Shown piece by piece: positions 18,330-27,538 of a stretch of DNA of 64,000 nucleotides. This DNA comes from an uncultured Opitutales bacterium (GTDB taxonomy: Bacteria > Verrucomicrobiota > Verrucomicrobiia > Opitutales > UBA953): NCBI GenBank assembly GCA_934675585.1, contig CAKUQY010000010.1, positions 1 to 64,000 on the forward strand. Direction: 5' to 3'. The position numbers and the translations under genes were made by a program. Position 1 is the stretch's first letter; each line of letters opens with the position of its first letter. The notes beneath the pieces are model-generated. The model did no database searches, had not been told where the DNA came from, and was given only the letters and a program-made list of their open reading frames with translations.

Positions 18330-19706
18330 ATGAACTCTTTAGCTACAATTTGGAACACCGTTTTAGAATATTTGTCTAAAAATCAAAGTTACGCGTTCAA
18401 CATGTTGCGCGATTTGCGCCTTGTTGACTATAATTCGGAAACTCGCGTTTATACCTTCGAGGCAAATCCTTTTGTCTCGGCTTGGCTCGACGGGAACGAA
18501 AATATTTTGCGCGACGCGTTAAAACACGCACTCGGCGATTCATCGGTCGATTTTGTTTTGAAAGACGAAACGAGCGTCATTGAAGTCGAGAAAAAACCTG
18601 TTCCCGCGCCCGCAGAAAAACCCGTTCCCGCTGAAAAAAAACGCGTTCCCGAAGAAGAACACCAATTGCCGACAACGATCAATCCCAACAACACGTTTGA
18701 CAATTTTATTGTGGGGCCCGAAAACGAATTGGCTTGTGCGACATCTCAAGCATTGGCGAAAGAATTATACGATCGCTCGGGCATGAATCCGCTTTTTATT
18801 TACGGTCCCTCGGGCATTGGAAAAACGCATTTACTGCATGCGATTGCCAATCAAGTTTTCAAAGAACATCCCGATGCGCGCATTCGCTATGTTTCGGGTG
18901 AAACTTTTACCAACGATTACATCGACGCGGTGATCAATCATAGCATCGACAATTTTCGCGCGTATTATCGTCGTTTAAATTTGTTGCTCATTGACGATAT
19001 TCAATTTATTGCCGGCAAAGAAGGCACGATGAACGAATTCTTTCACACCTTTAACACGCTTTCGTTGAATGGCTGTAAAATCGTTTTGACTTGCGACCGC
19101 GAAGCTTCGGCGATGGATTTGGAAGATCGCCTCATCTCGCGCTTTAAACAAGGCATTACCGCCGATATTCACCCGCCCCGCGAAATTGTGCGCGCCGCAA
19201 TTTTGAAGAAAAAAGCAGAACAACGCAATTTCAACTTTTTCCCACGCTTTAAAGAAGCGTTCGATTTTATCACTCAAAAAATTACACGCAACGTGCGCAA
19301 CATCGAAGGCGCATTGAATACCTTGATTCAATATATTCGCTTGCGCAAAGTCGAAACGCTCACGCAAAATCAATTGCAAGAAGTGCTGGGCACTTTTGTT
19401 TCATCGGACGCGACCTCGGCGATCAGCATCAAAAATATTCAAGACGAAGTCGCTAAATTTTATAAATTAAGCGTTGAAGATCTTTGCGGAAAATCTCGCA
19501 CAGCAAATATTACTTACGCGCGCCAAGTCGCGATGTTCCTTTGCCTCGAACTCGCAAAAGCTACACAATCTGCGGTGGGAATGGCTTTTGGCGGACGCGA
19601 TCACGGCACCGTCATCAACGCGCGTAAAAAAGTGAGCGACATTGTCGAAACCGACGCAACGCGTCGCAAAGAACTCGAAGCATTGCGCATTCGCCTGCGA
19701 CGTTAA
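18330..19706 (+). CDS. dnaA: chromosomal replication initiator DnaA
   Basis: AAA+ initiator that binds DnaA boxes and opens the origin. Domain I occupies about the first 90 residues, then a flexible domain II that consists largely of VPAPAEKPVPAEKKRVPEE, produced by three copies or near-copies of the repeat motif. Walker A GPSGIGKTH is near 159-167, Walker B LLIDDIQF near 218-225, the sensor region follows, and the domain IV signature GGRDHGTVINA is near 421-431. Length 458 is normal. The candidate origin is directly upstream. Confidence 0.95.
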   Translation: MNSLATIWNTVLEYLSKNQSYAFNMLRDLRLVDYNSETRVYTFEANPFVSAWLDGNENILRDALKHALGDSSVDFVLKDETSVIEVEKKPVPAPAEKPVPAEKKRVPEEEHQLPTTINPNNTFDNFIVGPENELACATSQALAKELYDRSGMNPLFIYGPSGIGKTHLLHAIANQVFKEHPDARIRYVSGETFTNDYIDAVINHSIDNFRAYYRRLNLLLIDDIQFIAGKEGTMNEFFHTFNTLSLNGCKIVLTCDREASAMDLEDRLISRFKQGITADIHPPREIVRAAILKKKAEQRNFNFFPRFKEAFDFITQKITRNVRNIEGALNTLIQYIRLRKVETLTQNQLQEVLGTFVSSDATSAISIKNIQDEVAKFYKLSVEDLCGKSRTANITYARQVAMFLCLELAKATQSAVGMAFGGRDHGTVINARKKVSDIVETDATRRKELEALRIRLRR

Positions 19707-19801
19707 TCTTTTTATTTCGCGGGAACGCAAAAACAACCAAAAATTATTAGTTTGAGAAGCTTTTTATTTGTTGCTCGTTGCGTTCCCGCGAGCTTAAAAA
19801 A

Positions 19802-21163
19802 ATGTATCCTATTTTTAAAGAATTAAAAAACACAGCTTGGTTGGCATTACCCATTATTATTGGTTTTGTCGGTCAAGGTCTCATGATGTTTATTGATACG
19901 TTGATGGTGGGAAGCATTTTAGGCGAACGCGCCATCGCTGCGGCAACATTGGCAAATAGTATTTCGTGGCTGCCAACAATGATTTGCATCGGACTTTCAA
20001 TGGGTATTCCCGTATTTGTCGCACAATTGCACGGACGCGAATCGATGAAAAGCGACTTTTCGGCAGCGCGGGAACGCATTAAAACGGGTGAAGCAAGCAT
20101 TTTGCGACACGGCTTGCTCATTCAAATTTTAGCGGGAACGTTTTTTATTTTTGCGCTATTTGCATTTATTTACGGGAACGGTTTTGATTGGCTGGGGCAA
20201 CCCCAAGAAGTTTCAATTCTCGCCGAACCCTACACGCTCATTCTCGCAACATCGGTTCCCGTGGCGGCGATTTTTGTAGCAATCAAATCTTACCGCGACG
20301 CGCGCGGACAGCAATGGCGCGGGCTGATTTGGACATTTGCGGGCATTTTTACCAATATTTTTCTCAATTATGTTTTGATGACGGGAGCGTGGATTTTTCC
20401 AGACATGGGGCTCAATGGCGCGGCTGCGGGAACGTTTGTTGCGCGGCTCATCTCGCTTGTTGGTATTATTTTTCACGGTGGTTTGCGCTTAAATTTAACA
20501 TTTGGTTTTTCGTGGAAAAAAATCTGGGAATCGCTGGCTTTTGGTATTCCCTGCTCGGCTCAAGGCATTTTTGAAGGCGGTTTTTTTGTAATTACGCCAT
20601 TTTTTATGGGCTGGATTAACGAAGCCTCAATCGCCGCCAACGCCGTTGCCGTAACGATTTCGACTTTTGTTTTTATGGTGCCGTATGGTTTATCGCAAGC
20701 GATGGCGATTCGCGTGGGCGAAGCTTTTGGGGCTCGCCAAATTGCGCGCATTTACCACATTGCAATTGGTTTAATCGCGTTCACGCTCATGTTGATGCTC
20801 ATCAACGGCTCAATTGTGATGACTTTAAATCACGAAATCGCCGCATTATTTAATCTCACGCCCGAAGGCATCGAAATTGCCGCCGGCTTTTTGATTATTA
20901 CTGGTTTTTATGCCTTTTTTGACGGTTTGCAATGCGTTTCTTCGGGCATTATTCGCGGCATAGGCGATGTCAAAATCATTTCTTACGCAACGTTTATCGC
21001 GTATTGGCCTGGCGCGTGCGCAATTGGCTTGTTTTTGGCGTTCCCGTGCGGATTAGGCGGGAACGGCATTTGGATCGGCATCGCGAGCGCACTTTTCGCG
21101 CTTTCTATTTTCTTTACGTGGCGTTGGATTAGCCAAACAAAAAAATTGAAAGCGCAAATTTAA
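19802..21163 (+). CDS. MATE family efflux transporter
   Basis: About 453 residues with twelve predicted hydrophobic segments. The first helix (LPIIIGFVGQGLMMFIDTLMVG) and the internal repeat (SQAMAIRVGEAFGARQ) are typical of MATE exporters, which use Na+ or H+ gradients to expel cationic drugs or metabolites. I chose ATG 19802 because the upstream extension to 19778 reads RSRELKK, which is merely a motif copy translated; MYPIFKELKNTAWLALP is the usual start. Regulation is not visible. Confidence 0.88.
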   Translation: MYPIFKELKNTAWLALPIIIGFVGQGLMMFIDTLMVGSILGERAIAAATLANSISWLPTMICIGLSMGIPVFVAQLHGRESMKSDFSAARERIKTGEASILRHGLLIQILAGTFFIFALFAFIYGNGFDWLGQPQEVSILAEPYTLILATSVPVAAIFVAIKSYRDARGQQWRGLIWTFAGIFTNIFLNYVLMTGAWIFPDMGLNGAAAGTFVARLISLVGIIFHGGLRLNLTFGFSWKKIWESLAFGIPCSAQGIFEGGFFVITPFFMGWINEASIAANAVAVTISTFVFMVPYGLSQAMAIRVGEAFGARQIARIYHIAIGLIAFTLMLMLINGSIVMTLNHEIAALFNLTPEGIEIAAGFLIITGFYAFFDGLQCVSSGIIRGIGDVKIISYATFIAYWPGACAIGLFLAFPCGLGGNGIWIGIASALFALSIFFTWRWISQTKKLKAQI

Positions 21164-21313
21164 TTTTTACGCTTGCAAGACGCGCACAATTCTAACAAAA
21201 TAATAAGAGTTCAAGCGGAAACTTGCTTTATTTTTTATTGCAAATTTCAACTTGTTTTACAAAAAATGACAAACAATTGCTGTCATTAATATTTTCTATT
21301 TTTTTACGAATTT

Positions 21314-24300
21314 ATGAGTACCAACAAAGCGCATCCGCCACAGTTTAATGATGCGAAATGGAAAACGTTTTTGCCCGAACAATTATTGAGCGCGGGAAAA
21401 CATTTGATTCCCTCTGTTAGCCACGTTCAATGGTCGTTCCCGACGCTAAAAGGTTCTGTCGTCGATGGTGAACGCACACTCAAAGTTGAACTCAATTTTG
21501 AAAACGAAGACGCGCCCTACGCCAAATGCACTTGCGGGCTCACCGAAAACCATTCGCTTTGCAAGCACGCAATCGCCATTTATTTTCGTTATTTTGAACG
21601 CATGCTGCAAGCGCAAACGGCGATTTTAACGGCAATGGGCAATGGGAACGCCGCGCCAACAGTTGCCGTTCCCGTGGGCAACGCCAAAGTTTCTAAAAAT
21701 AAATTAAAAGCGACCTCTGCGCCCATCGCGCCACGTTCCACCGCCGCCAAAAAAGCGCTCGCCTCACTTAATGCACGATTTAGCAACGAAAATGCTGGCG
21801 GGAGAATTCGCACCGATGCCAACTTTTTAAAAAACGACCGAGCCGCAGCCGCCCGGGCCAACAGCACGCAAACGCTCGCAAATTATCGCCCTGACGAGCC
21901 CGTTCCCGCGCCCATTGCGCCCAACGAAAAAGAATTTGCAGAAATTAAACGCGCCCTTGCCCGCAAAGAACGCAAAGAAAAGAAAACAGATAGCGATCTC
22001 GATTTTGAAAATTACGAGGACGTGAAAACGACGAAAAGCAAGTGGAAAAAACGTTCCGACTGGGTGCGCCCATTGACCGACCACGAAATCATCAACGATT
22101 GGGTCAAAGATCCGCGACATTATCACGACATCACCAAAACGCCCGAACGCCGCATTATTTTTCTCAACACAGAATATCGCATCAAAATTGACGGATCCAA
22201 CGATTGGCTTATGATTATCGCTCCCGATGCCGACTCGTTCAATTACAACGAAGTAATCAGCATTTTACGGGAAAACAATTTTATTTTGGAAGACGGACGT
22301 TGGTATTTAAATGGCGAACACGAAATTTTAAACTTTTTTTCACGCGGTTGGCAACGTTTGGAAGAAATCGCGCCTTCCCGCCGCAGCGTTAAATTTTCTT
22401 CGATTATTAATTCCATTTTGTTTTCGGACAAATTAGAACTAAACTTTAATCCGGTCATCGCTGAAAATTTAATTGAATTAAATATCAATATTAACACGCG
22501 CGGCGTCGATGTTGTCGATCTTGAGCGTGCCTTGGCGTGTTCCCGCCCGTATGTTAAAAACAACGAAGATCGCTACGTAGTCATCACCCAACGAGTGATC
22601 GATCAAATCAACAACATTAAATTAGATCTCGACCTTGACATTTCGGGCTCGTCAGCCGCGAGCAAATGGTCGCGTCGCTTAACCTTTCGCGAATTACCCG
22701 TTTGCGAAGCAATTATGCGCAACTTAGGCATTCTCGAAGAAGACGATTATTTGCCTGATTATTGGAAAAAAATCACTGCACCCTTGCGCGATTCTCAACT
22801 TTTGCCCGCAATTGAAATTCCCGAAAAACTCGATAAACTATTGCGTCCTTATCAACGCATTGGCGCGCAATGGTTGGCGTTTTTACATCACAATCATTTA
22901 GGCGGTTTGCTCGCCGACGAAATGGGCTTGGGTAAAACTGTCGAATCAATCGCATTTATGGCGGCAGATTTTCAAGAAGCAATCAAAGCGCGCAATGAAA
23001 TGCTTTTGGAAAAACAAAATGGCGTTCCCGCAACAAATACCGAAAATGATGTTCCCGCAAACGCCGTTCCCGCAACAACAGGCAATTCAATCAAAGTTGT
23101 TGCCAAGAAAAAATTTTTAGCGGTGCAACGTTTACTCGAGCAACAACAAGCGTTTCGCCAACAAAGCGTAAAATCGCGGGAACGCTTAGCGCAAAAACGC
23201 GTTTATTTAGTCGTCGCTCCCGCCGGGCTTGTCGAAAATTGGCGCCGCGAAATTTCACGATTCGCGCCCGAAATTCCCATTTATGTCCATCACGGCAGTT
23301 CCCGCGAGCAATTAAATTTGCGCGCATTTGACGAAGGCGTGGTTTTAACCTCATATTCAACCTTGCGCCGCGATGCCCTATTTTTTATCGAGCGCGAATG
23401 GCAATTTATCATCGCCGACGAAGCGCAACAAGTTAAAAACCGAAAATCTCGCAACTCGCAAGCGCTCAGAGATTTGCGCGCGGGAACGTGTTTTGTGCTC
23501 ACGGGAACGCCCGTTGAAAATTCAACCGACGACCTGCGAACACTTTTTGAATTTTTGTTGCCAAATTATATTCCTAATGCCGAACGCAATACGCCCAGTA
23601 TGCCGCTCGCCGAATATCAAGATCGCTACGAACGCCTCACGCGCCGCCATGCCGCACCTTACATTTTGCGACGCACCAAAGATTTAGTCGCGCCCGAATT
23701 GCCTGCACGCATTGAACAATTAGTTTGGTGCGAATTTGGCAAAGACCAAGACGCACTCTACAAACAATGGCAACAACAAACACGAGAAGAATTTGACGCA
23801 CTCGAAAAAACTGGCGCCAACGAAAACATTTTACGACTCACCGCATTCGCACAATTGATGAAATTGCGCCAAATCTGCACCGAGCCAAGATTAGTCGATC
23901 CCAATTTCGACGAAGAAAATTCCACAAAATTAAAAGCTTTCCGCGAAATCCGCGACGAAGCCATCGAAGGCGGACACCGCATGCTCGTTTTCTCGCAATT
24001 CACTTCCGTGCTCTACTTCATCAAAAAAGCGCTCCAAGAAGACGGCATCAAATACGAATACATCGACGGCTCAACTAAAAATCGCAGCGAAATTTGCGAC
24101 CGATTTAATAACGACCCCACCATTCCCGTTTGTCTCATTTCACTCAAAGCGGGTGGCGTGGGACTCAACCTCACGGGAGCCGACATGGTCATTCACTACG
24201 ACCCGTGGTGGAATCCAGCCGCCGAAGCGCAAGCAACCGACCGCGCCCACCGCATCGGCCAAACGCGCATCGTTAATGCACTCAAATTAATCGCAACGGG

Positions 24301-24427
24301 CTCCATCGAAGAACGCGTCCTCGCCCTGCAAACACGCAAACGAGAATTGCTCGATTCCGTCTTTAAAACAAATCAAGATCTCGGGATGCACATCACACTC
24401 GCCGATATGAAAGATTTGTTAAACTAA
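21314..24427 (+). CDS. SWIM zinc finger and SNF2 family helicase
   Basis: A 1037-residue ATP-dependent DNA translocase. The SWIM zinc finger has C72 and C74, then C83 and H85. A long Ala/Lys-rich linker precedes the two RecA-like lobes. Helicase motifs: DEMGLGKT (about 535-542), the Walker B variant DEAQ (about 701), LTGTPVENSTDDL, LVFSQFTSVL and motif VI TDRAHRIGQTR. Between motifs I and Ia there is an extra stretch (about 568-592) made mostly of motif translations (NGVPATN, NDVPANAVPATTG). Such proteins are widespread in bacteria with no settled role; transcription recycling (RapA-like) is possible. An inverted repeat AATGACA/TGTCATT at about 21268-21290 precedes the gene. Confidence 0.9.
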   Translation: MSTNKAHPPQFNDAKWKTFLPEQLLSAGKHLIPSVSHVQWSFPTLKGSVVDGERTLKVELNFENEDAPYAKCTCGLTENHSLCKHAIAIYFRYFERMLQAQTAILTAMGNGNAAPTVAVPVGNAKVSKNKLKATSAPIAPRSTAAKKALASLNARFSNENAGGRIRTDANFLKNDRAAAARANSTQTLANYRPDEPVPAPIAPNEKEFAEIKRALARKERKEKKTDSDLDFENYEDVKTTKSKWKKRSDWVRPLTDHEIINDWVKDPRHYHDITKTPERRIIFLNTEYRIKIDGSNDWLMIIAPDADSFNYNEVISILRENNFILEDGRWYLNGEHEILNFFSRGWQRLEEIAPSRRSVKFSSIINSILFSDKLELNFNPVIAENLIELNININTRGVDVVDLERALACSRPYVKNNEDRYVVITQRVIDQINNIKLDLDLDISGSSAASKWSRRLTFRELPVCEAIMRNLGILEEDDYLPDYWKKITAPLRDSQLLPAIEIPEKLDKLLRPYQRIGAQWLAFLHHNHLGGLLADEMGLGKTVESIAFMAADFQEAIKARNEMLLEKQNGVPATNTENDVPANAVPATTGNSIKVVAKKKFLAVQRLLEQQQAFRQQSVKSRERLAQKRVYLVVAPAGLVENWRREISRFAPEIPIYVHHGSSREQLNLRAFDEGVVLTSYSTLRRDALFFIEREWQFIIADEAQQVKNRKSRNSQALRDLRAGTCFVLTGTPVENSTDDLRTLFEFLLPNYIPNAERNTPSMPLAEYQDRYERLTRRHAAPYILRRTKDLVAPELPARIEQLVWCEFGKDQDALYKQWQQQTREEFDALEKTGANENILRLTAFAQLMKLRQICTEPRLVDPNFDEENSTKLKAFREIRDEAIEGGHRMLVFSQFTSVLYFIKKALQEDGIKYEYIDGSTKNRSEICDRFNNDPTIPVCLISLKAGGVGLNLTGADMVIHYDPWWNPAAEAQATDRAHRIGQTRIVNALKLIATGSIEERVLALQTRKRELLDSVFKTNQDLGMHITLADMKDLLN

Positions 24428-24962
24428 CGCGGGAACGGTTTTTGAAGTTCGCGCAGATTCCGCAGAATACGCAGATTTTTTATCCACGAATTGCCCAAAT
24501 TACACGAAGTATTTTGAAAACGCGGGAACGATTTTTTCAACTACGAATAAACGCCAATTTACGCGAAGAAAAATTTCAAAAGCGCTTCGCGAAAAGCGCG
24601 TTCCCGCGCAAAAGCACCTACGGCGAAAAGGTTTTTTTTGGGAGGGGTGGCATCTTGCCGCTCCATTTTTGTTATTTTTCCCCGCAAACTCAAAGCGCCA
24701 ACGGCGCGGCTTCTTTCAGCCAGGGCGCAAGCCCTGGGTAAAAAAATAAAACCCACCAGCGCTGAAAGCGCGGCAGAACACGGGAACGCCAACAGAATTT
24801 TGATTTTTTATCATCGAATTTACCGAATTCTACGAATTATTTTTTGGTTTTAACCCGCTAACTCGGTTATAGTCATTGTCGTCGTCATGGTCGTTATTTG
24901 CTCGGGAACGGAAAATTTTCAAATAGGGAACTAAGGAAAATTTTTAAGGAAACTAAGATTGG
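24428..24962. repeat. spacer filled with dispersed repeat segments
   Basis: About 24428-24505 is repeated in inverted orientation at about 35158-35240 (motif plus text containing GTTCGCGCAGATTCCGCAGA and ATCCACGAATTGCCC). About 24521-24565 resembles 6088-6137 and 6673-6724. About 24575-24650 (GCGCTTCGCGAAAAGCGCG followed by CCTACGGCGAAAAGG) recurs at 55587-55655. The words CATCTTGCCGCTCCATTTTT at 24649 recur at 57482. No gene is supported. Several segments form short hairpins. Confidence 0.7.
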
Positions 24963-25727
24963 TTATTTGTGTCGGCGGCGCGTTCCCGCCAAAGCCAGCG
25001 CGAGCGTTCCCGCAAGCAACCCAAAAAGCGACGGCTCGGGAACGGCGCGAGAAATTGAAATCGTCTTGCCGTCTTTACTTTGCGTCGCGATATAATCGCT
25101 CACCGCGTTCCCGTTAAGCGTAATCGCGATTTCTTTGAAGCCAGAATAATCACCCGCATGAACAACCCGCGTTCCCGCCGAAACCAAACTGATCGTCTGC
25201 TCTTTCAAAAGTTCCTCGCTGCGAAAATTCAATGTAAACGTATCTGTCGAAGACATTCCGACCCATCCACCATCGATGAGCGGCTTGGTCAAATCCGCCG
25301 ACGCAATATCCCAAATGTTCGAATGAAAATAAATATACGAATTTGAATCTATCGAAAAATGCGTTCCCGAAGACAACTTGCTATAAATATGAGAATCCGC
25401 AACATTTGAAAACACAATATTCCCCCCAAGAACCGAACCAACAGCATCATAAAAATTGCCGTTCACACTTTTAAACGTAAATCCCTCAAAAGTAACACTC
25501 GAACCAATCGTAACTTTAATAGGGGCGTTCGAATTAATTTTCACATTCTTATATGTTCCCGAATTTAAATTTAAACTATAACGATAGAAATTAGAGCTTC
25601 CTCTGTCCTCAAACACAAAATTCTGCGTGTTCCCGTTCCCGTCTTCATACGTTCCCGTCGGCGCGTCAGCGAATGCGGCGAGCGTTCCCGCGGCGATGAA
25701 AGTTGTCGTTAAAATTAAGTTTTTCAT
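24963..25727 (-). CDS. PEP-CTERM sorting domain protein
   Basis: A 254-residue exported protein. Residues 1-21 are a signal peptide ending ALA-type (AAFADA). The middle is beta-rich and Asn/Ser/Gly-rich (likely a repetitive beta sheet). The C-terminus has the sorting signal AVPEPSLFGLLAGTLALALAG with VPEPS at 229-233, a hydrophobic helix and RRRHK. Such proteins are processed by an exosortase and are linked to exopolysaccharide; the polysaccharide operon downstream fits. It contains ten motif copies or more, very dense for its size. Its ligand or role is unknown. Confidence 0.85.
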   Translation of the reverse strand: MKNLILTTTFIAAGTLAAFADAPTGTYEDGNGNTQNFVFEDRGSSNFYRYSLNLNSGTYKNVKINSNAPIKVTIGSSVTFEGFTFKSVNGNFYDAVGSVLGGNIVFSNVADSHIYSKLSSGTHFSIDSNSYIYFHSNIWDIASADLTKPLIDGGWVGMSSTDTFTLNFRSEELLKEQTISLVSAGTRVVHAGDYSGFKEIAITLNGNAVSDYIATQSKDGKTISISRAVPEPSLFGLLAGTLALALAGTRRRHK

Positions 25728-26288
25728 AGTTTTTATAGATTAAGATTAAATTACCATTTCATTCTAAAAATCAAAAAAAAAAAACGCAAGCAGAAAATTA
25801 AATTCCCGTTCCCGCCAATCTACGTTCCCGCGCTACCCAAAAAAACAATTCGTGAAATGTTAAATATCGCTTCGCTCGGTATGCGTTTTAATTTGCACAA
25901 TGTTAAATATTGCTTCGCTCGGTATGCGTTTAAAAAATCTATGCCTCATTCCCTTATTCCCGCGTTCCCGCTAAGTTTTTTAGTTCACTCCCTTCGGGAC
26001 TGATGTTATTTTTATTTTACCCCCACACGCGAGACGCGCATTCGCGCGACTATGACGATGACCGAGTTTGAAAATAACTGAAATAAAATTCGCTCGCTTT
26101 TGTGGGGGGTATCCATCGCGGAAACGCGTTCCCGCGATTTTAGTGCCTTCGGCACAACTCAAAAATCCTATTGATTCCTACTAAACCTACGGTTTTTCAT
26201 TCCCGCGTTCCCGCCTCTTGTAGCGAAGTTAAAAATGGTTCCATCTCGCGTTGCTCGGTACCGCCCCCTTGAAATTCGTAAAATTCGT
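25728..26288. repeat. spacer with tandem and dispersed repeats
   Basis: No gene is supported. A roughly 31-base unit (ATGTTAAATAT then YGCTTCGCTCGGTATGCG) occurs twice at about 25857-25890 and 25900-25933. A longer element at about 25976-26165, beginning TTCACTCCCTTCGGGACTG and ending with TTTTAGTGCCTTCGGCAC, recurs in the same orientation at about 34788-34915. Its ends are small hairpins and its centre carries CCCCCACACGC and GTGGGG arms. Several motif copies also occur. Confidence 0.7.
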
Positions 26289-27530
26289 TTAATTCGGTGA
26301 TGAATTTTTCCCCAACGCCTTTTCCAAAAATTCACGGGAACGCACGCGCTCGCGGGAACGCGTCGCATTGACGTTTTGCCAATCAACTGGTTTTTGAACC
26401 AATTCCAAAATTTCCGCGTCGCCCGCGTTTTCGAGCAACACCAAACGTTCCCGCAAACCAAACATTTTCAACAGCGAATCAAAACGAGCCATGCCGCGCG
26501 CAGCGTTCCCGACAGCGATAAACGGCTTGTTAAAAATAATCGAAAAAACCGTACCATGAAATGAATCCGTAACGACAAATTGCGCGTCGCGAAAACCCGC
26601 CAGCCATTCGGGAACGGAAAGACCGTTCAGTTCCGCGTTCCCGCAATTCAGCGTTCCTGCGACTTTTTCAACAATCGCAGTTTTCGTTGCCGATTTGTCC
26701 AAAATATAACTCGCGACAAAATCCTCGCGCCGCGCGGGAACGCTTGCACAGACGCGGCAATAATCTTCAGCATCAAGCAAAAGCGTCGGGTCGAGCAAAT
26801 GTTCCGCGCCATTCACCCCAAAATAATCGCGGCAAAGCCCAACGCCACTGTCTTCGCGCACGGAAACCGCGTCGAATTTTTGCAACAACCGCGCGCAAAT
26901 TTTCAAAATTTCCGGATGAAATTCGCTCGCGTTGTCCAACCCAAAACTCGCCGCGTAAGCCACGCGACGAATATTTTTGCGGGAACGCGCGAAATCAAGA
27001 AACATCGTCAACAAATTCTGATTATTGTAAGCCGGCCGCCAAACCTGATCACTCCCGACGACAAACGCGTCGCAATCGCAAATTTTTTTCCAGCGCGGCG
27101 GAAAATTCATCCAGCGGTAATTGATCCAAGCATCGTGAAACGCTTTAAACTCGGGCGTTTCGCCGTTCCCGCAACGCGAAAAAACGTTCCCGCGGCGTTT
27201 GCCAAGCAGCGTTTTCAAAATCCGCGCAAGCACAATCACAGCAAAATCAATCGCCCACCAATCGCCCAAGAAAAACGTTCCTGCGCGATAAAAGAAAAGT
27301 CCCGCGCGAACAACGCGTTTTTTAAACGAAATCCTGCGTGCGAAAATTTTTCGCCAAAGCAGTTTTTGCGGACCATTCGGCAGTCGCGGGAACGGCACCG
27401 CGCGCAAAGTTACGGGCTCGTGCCCAAGTTTTTTCAAAAACGTTTGCAGCGCAAAATTTTGAATGCTCCCGCCGTAATTCGCCCAAAGCGGCTGCGTTAA
27501 AATGCCAATTTTCATCGCCGAATCCCTCAA
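26289..27530 (-). CDS. polysaccharide pyruvyl transferase family protein
   Basis: A 413-residue cytoplasmic enzyme of the family that adds pyruvyl ketals to sugars (or acts as an unusual glycosyltransferase). The N-terminus ILTQPLWANYGGSIQNFALQ and the later motifs VVGSDQVWRP, SVREDSGVGL, LLDPTLLLDAEDY, VTDSFHGTVFSIIFNKPF and FVAVGN-type segment are characteristic. It is the last gene of the surface-polysaccharide operon, just after another family member. The long open frame on the opposite strand is only a shadow. Confidence 0.85.
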   Translation of the reverse strand: MRDSAMKIGILTQPLWANYGGSIQNFALQTFLKKLGHEPVTLRAVPFPRLPNGPQKLLWRKIFARRISFKKRVVRAGLFFYRAGTFFLGDWWAIDFAVIVLARILKTLLGKRRGNVFSRCGNGETPEFKAFHDAWINYRWMNFPPRWKKICDCDAFVVGSDQVWRPAYNNQNLLTMFLDFARSRKNIRRVAYAASFGLDNASEFHPEILKICARLLQKFDAVSVREDSGVGLCRDYFGVNGAEHLLDPTLLLDAEDYCRVCASVPARREDFVASYILDKSATKTAIVEKVAGTLNCGNAELNGLSVPEWLAGFRDAQFVVTDSFHGTVFSIIFNKPFIAVGNAARGMARFDSLLKMFGLRERLVLLENAGDAEILELVQKPVDWQNVNATRSRERVRSREFLEKALGKNSSPN

Positions 27531-27538
27531 TTAAAAAG

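Noticed and set aside
19778..19801. Upstream start for the MATE gene
   Set aside because: The extra residues RSREL are a translated motif copy; the ATG at 19802 gives the usual start.
26580..27500. 306-codon plus-strand open frame
   Set aside because: It is the antisense shadow of the pyruvyltransferase gene and has no protein-family features; Arg/Lys/Pro-rich composition is typical of a shadow frame.
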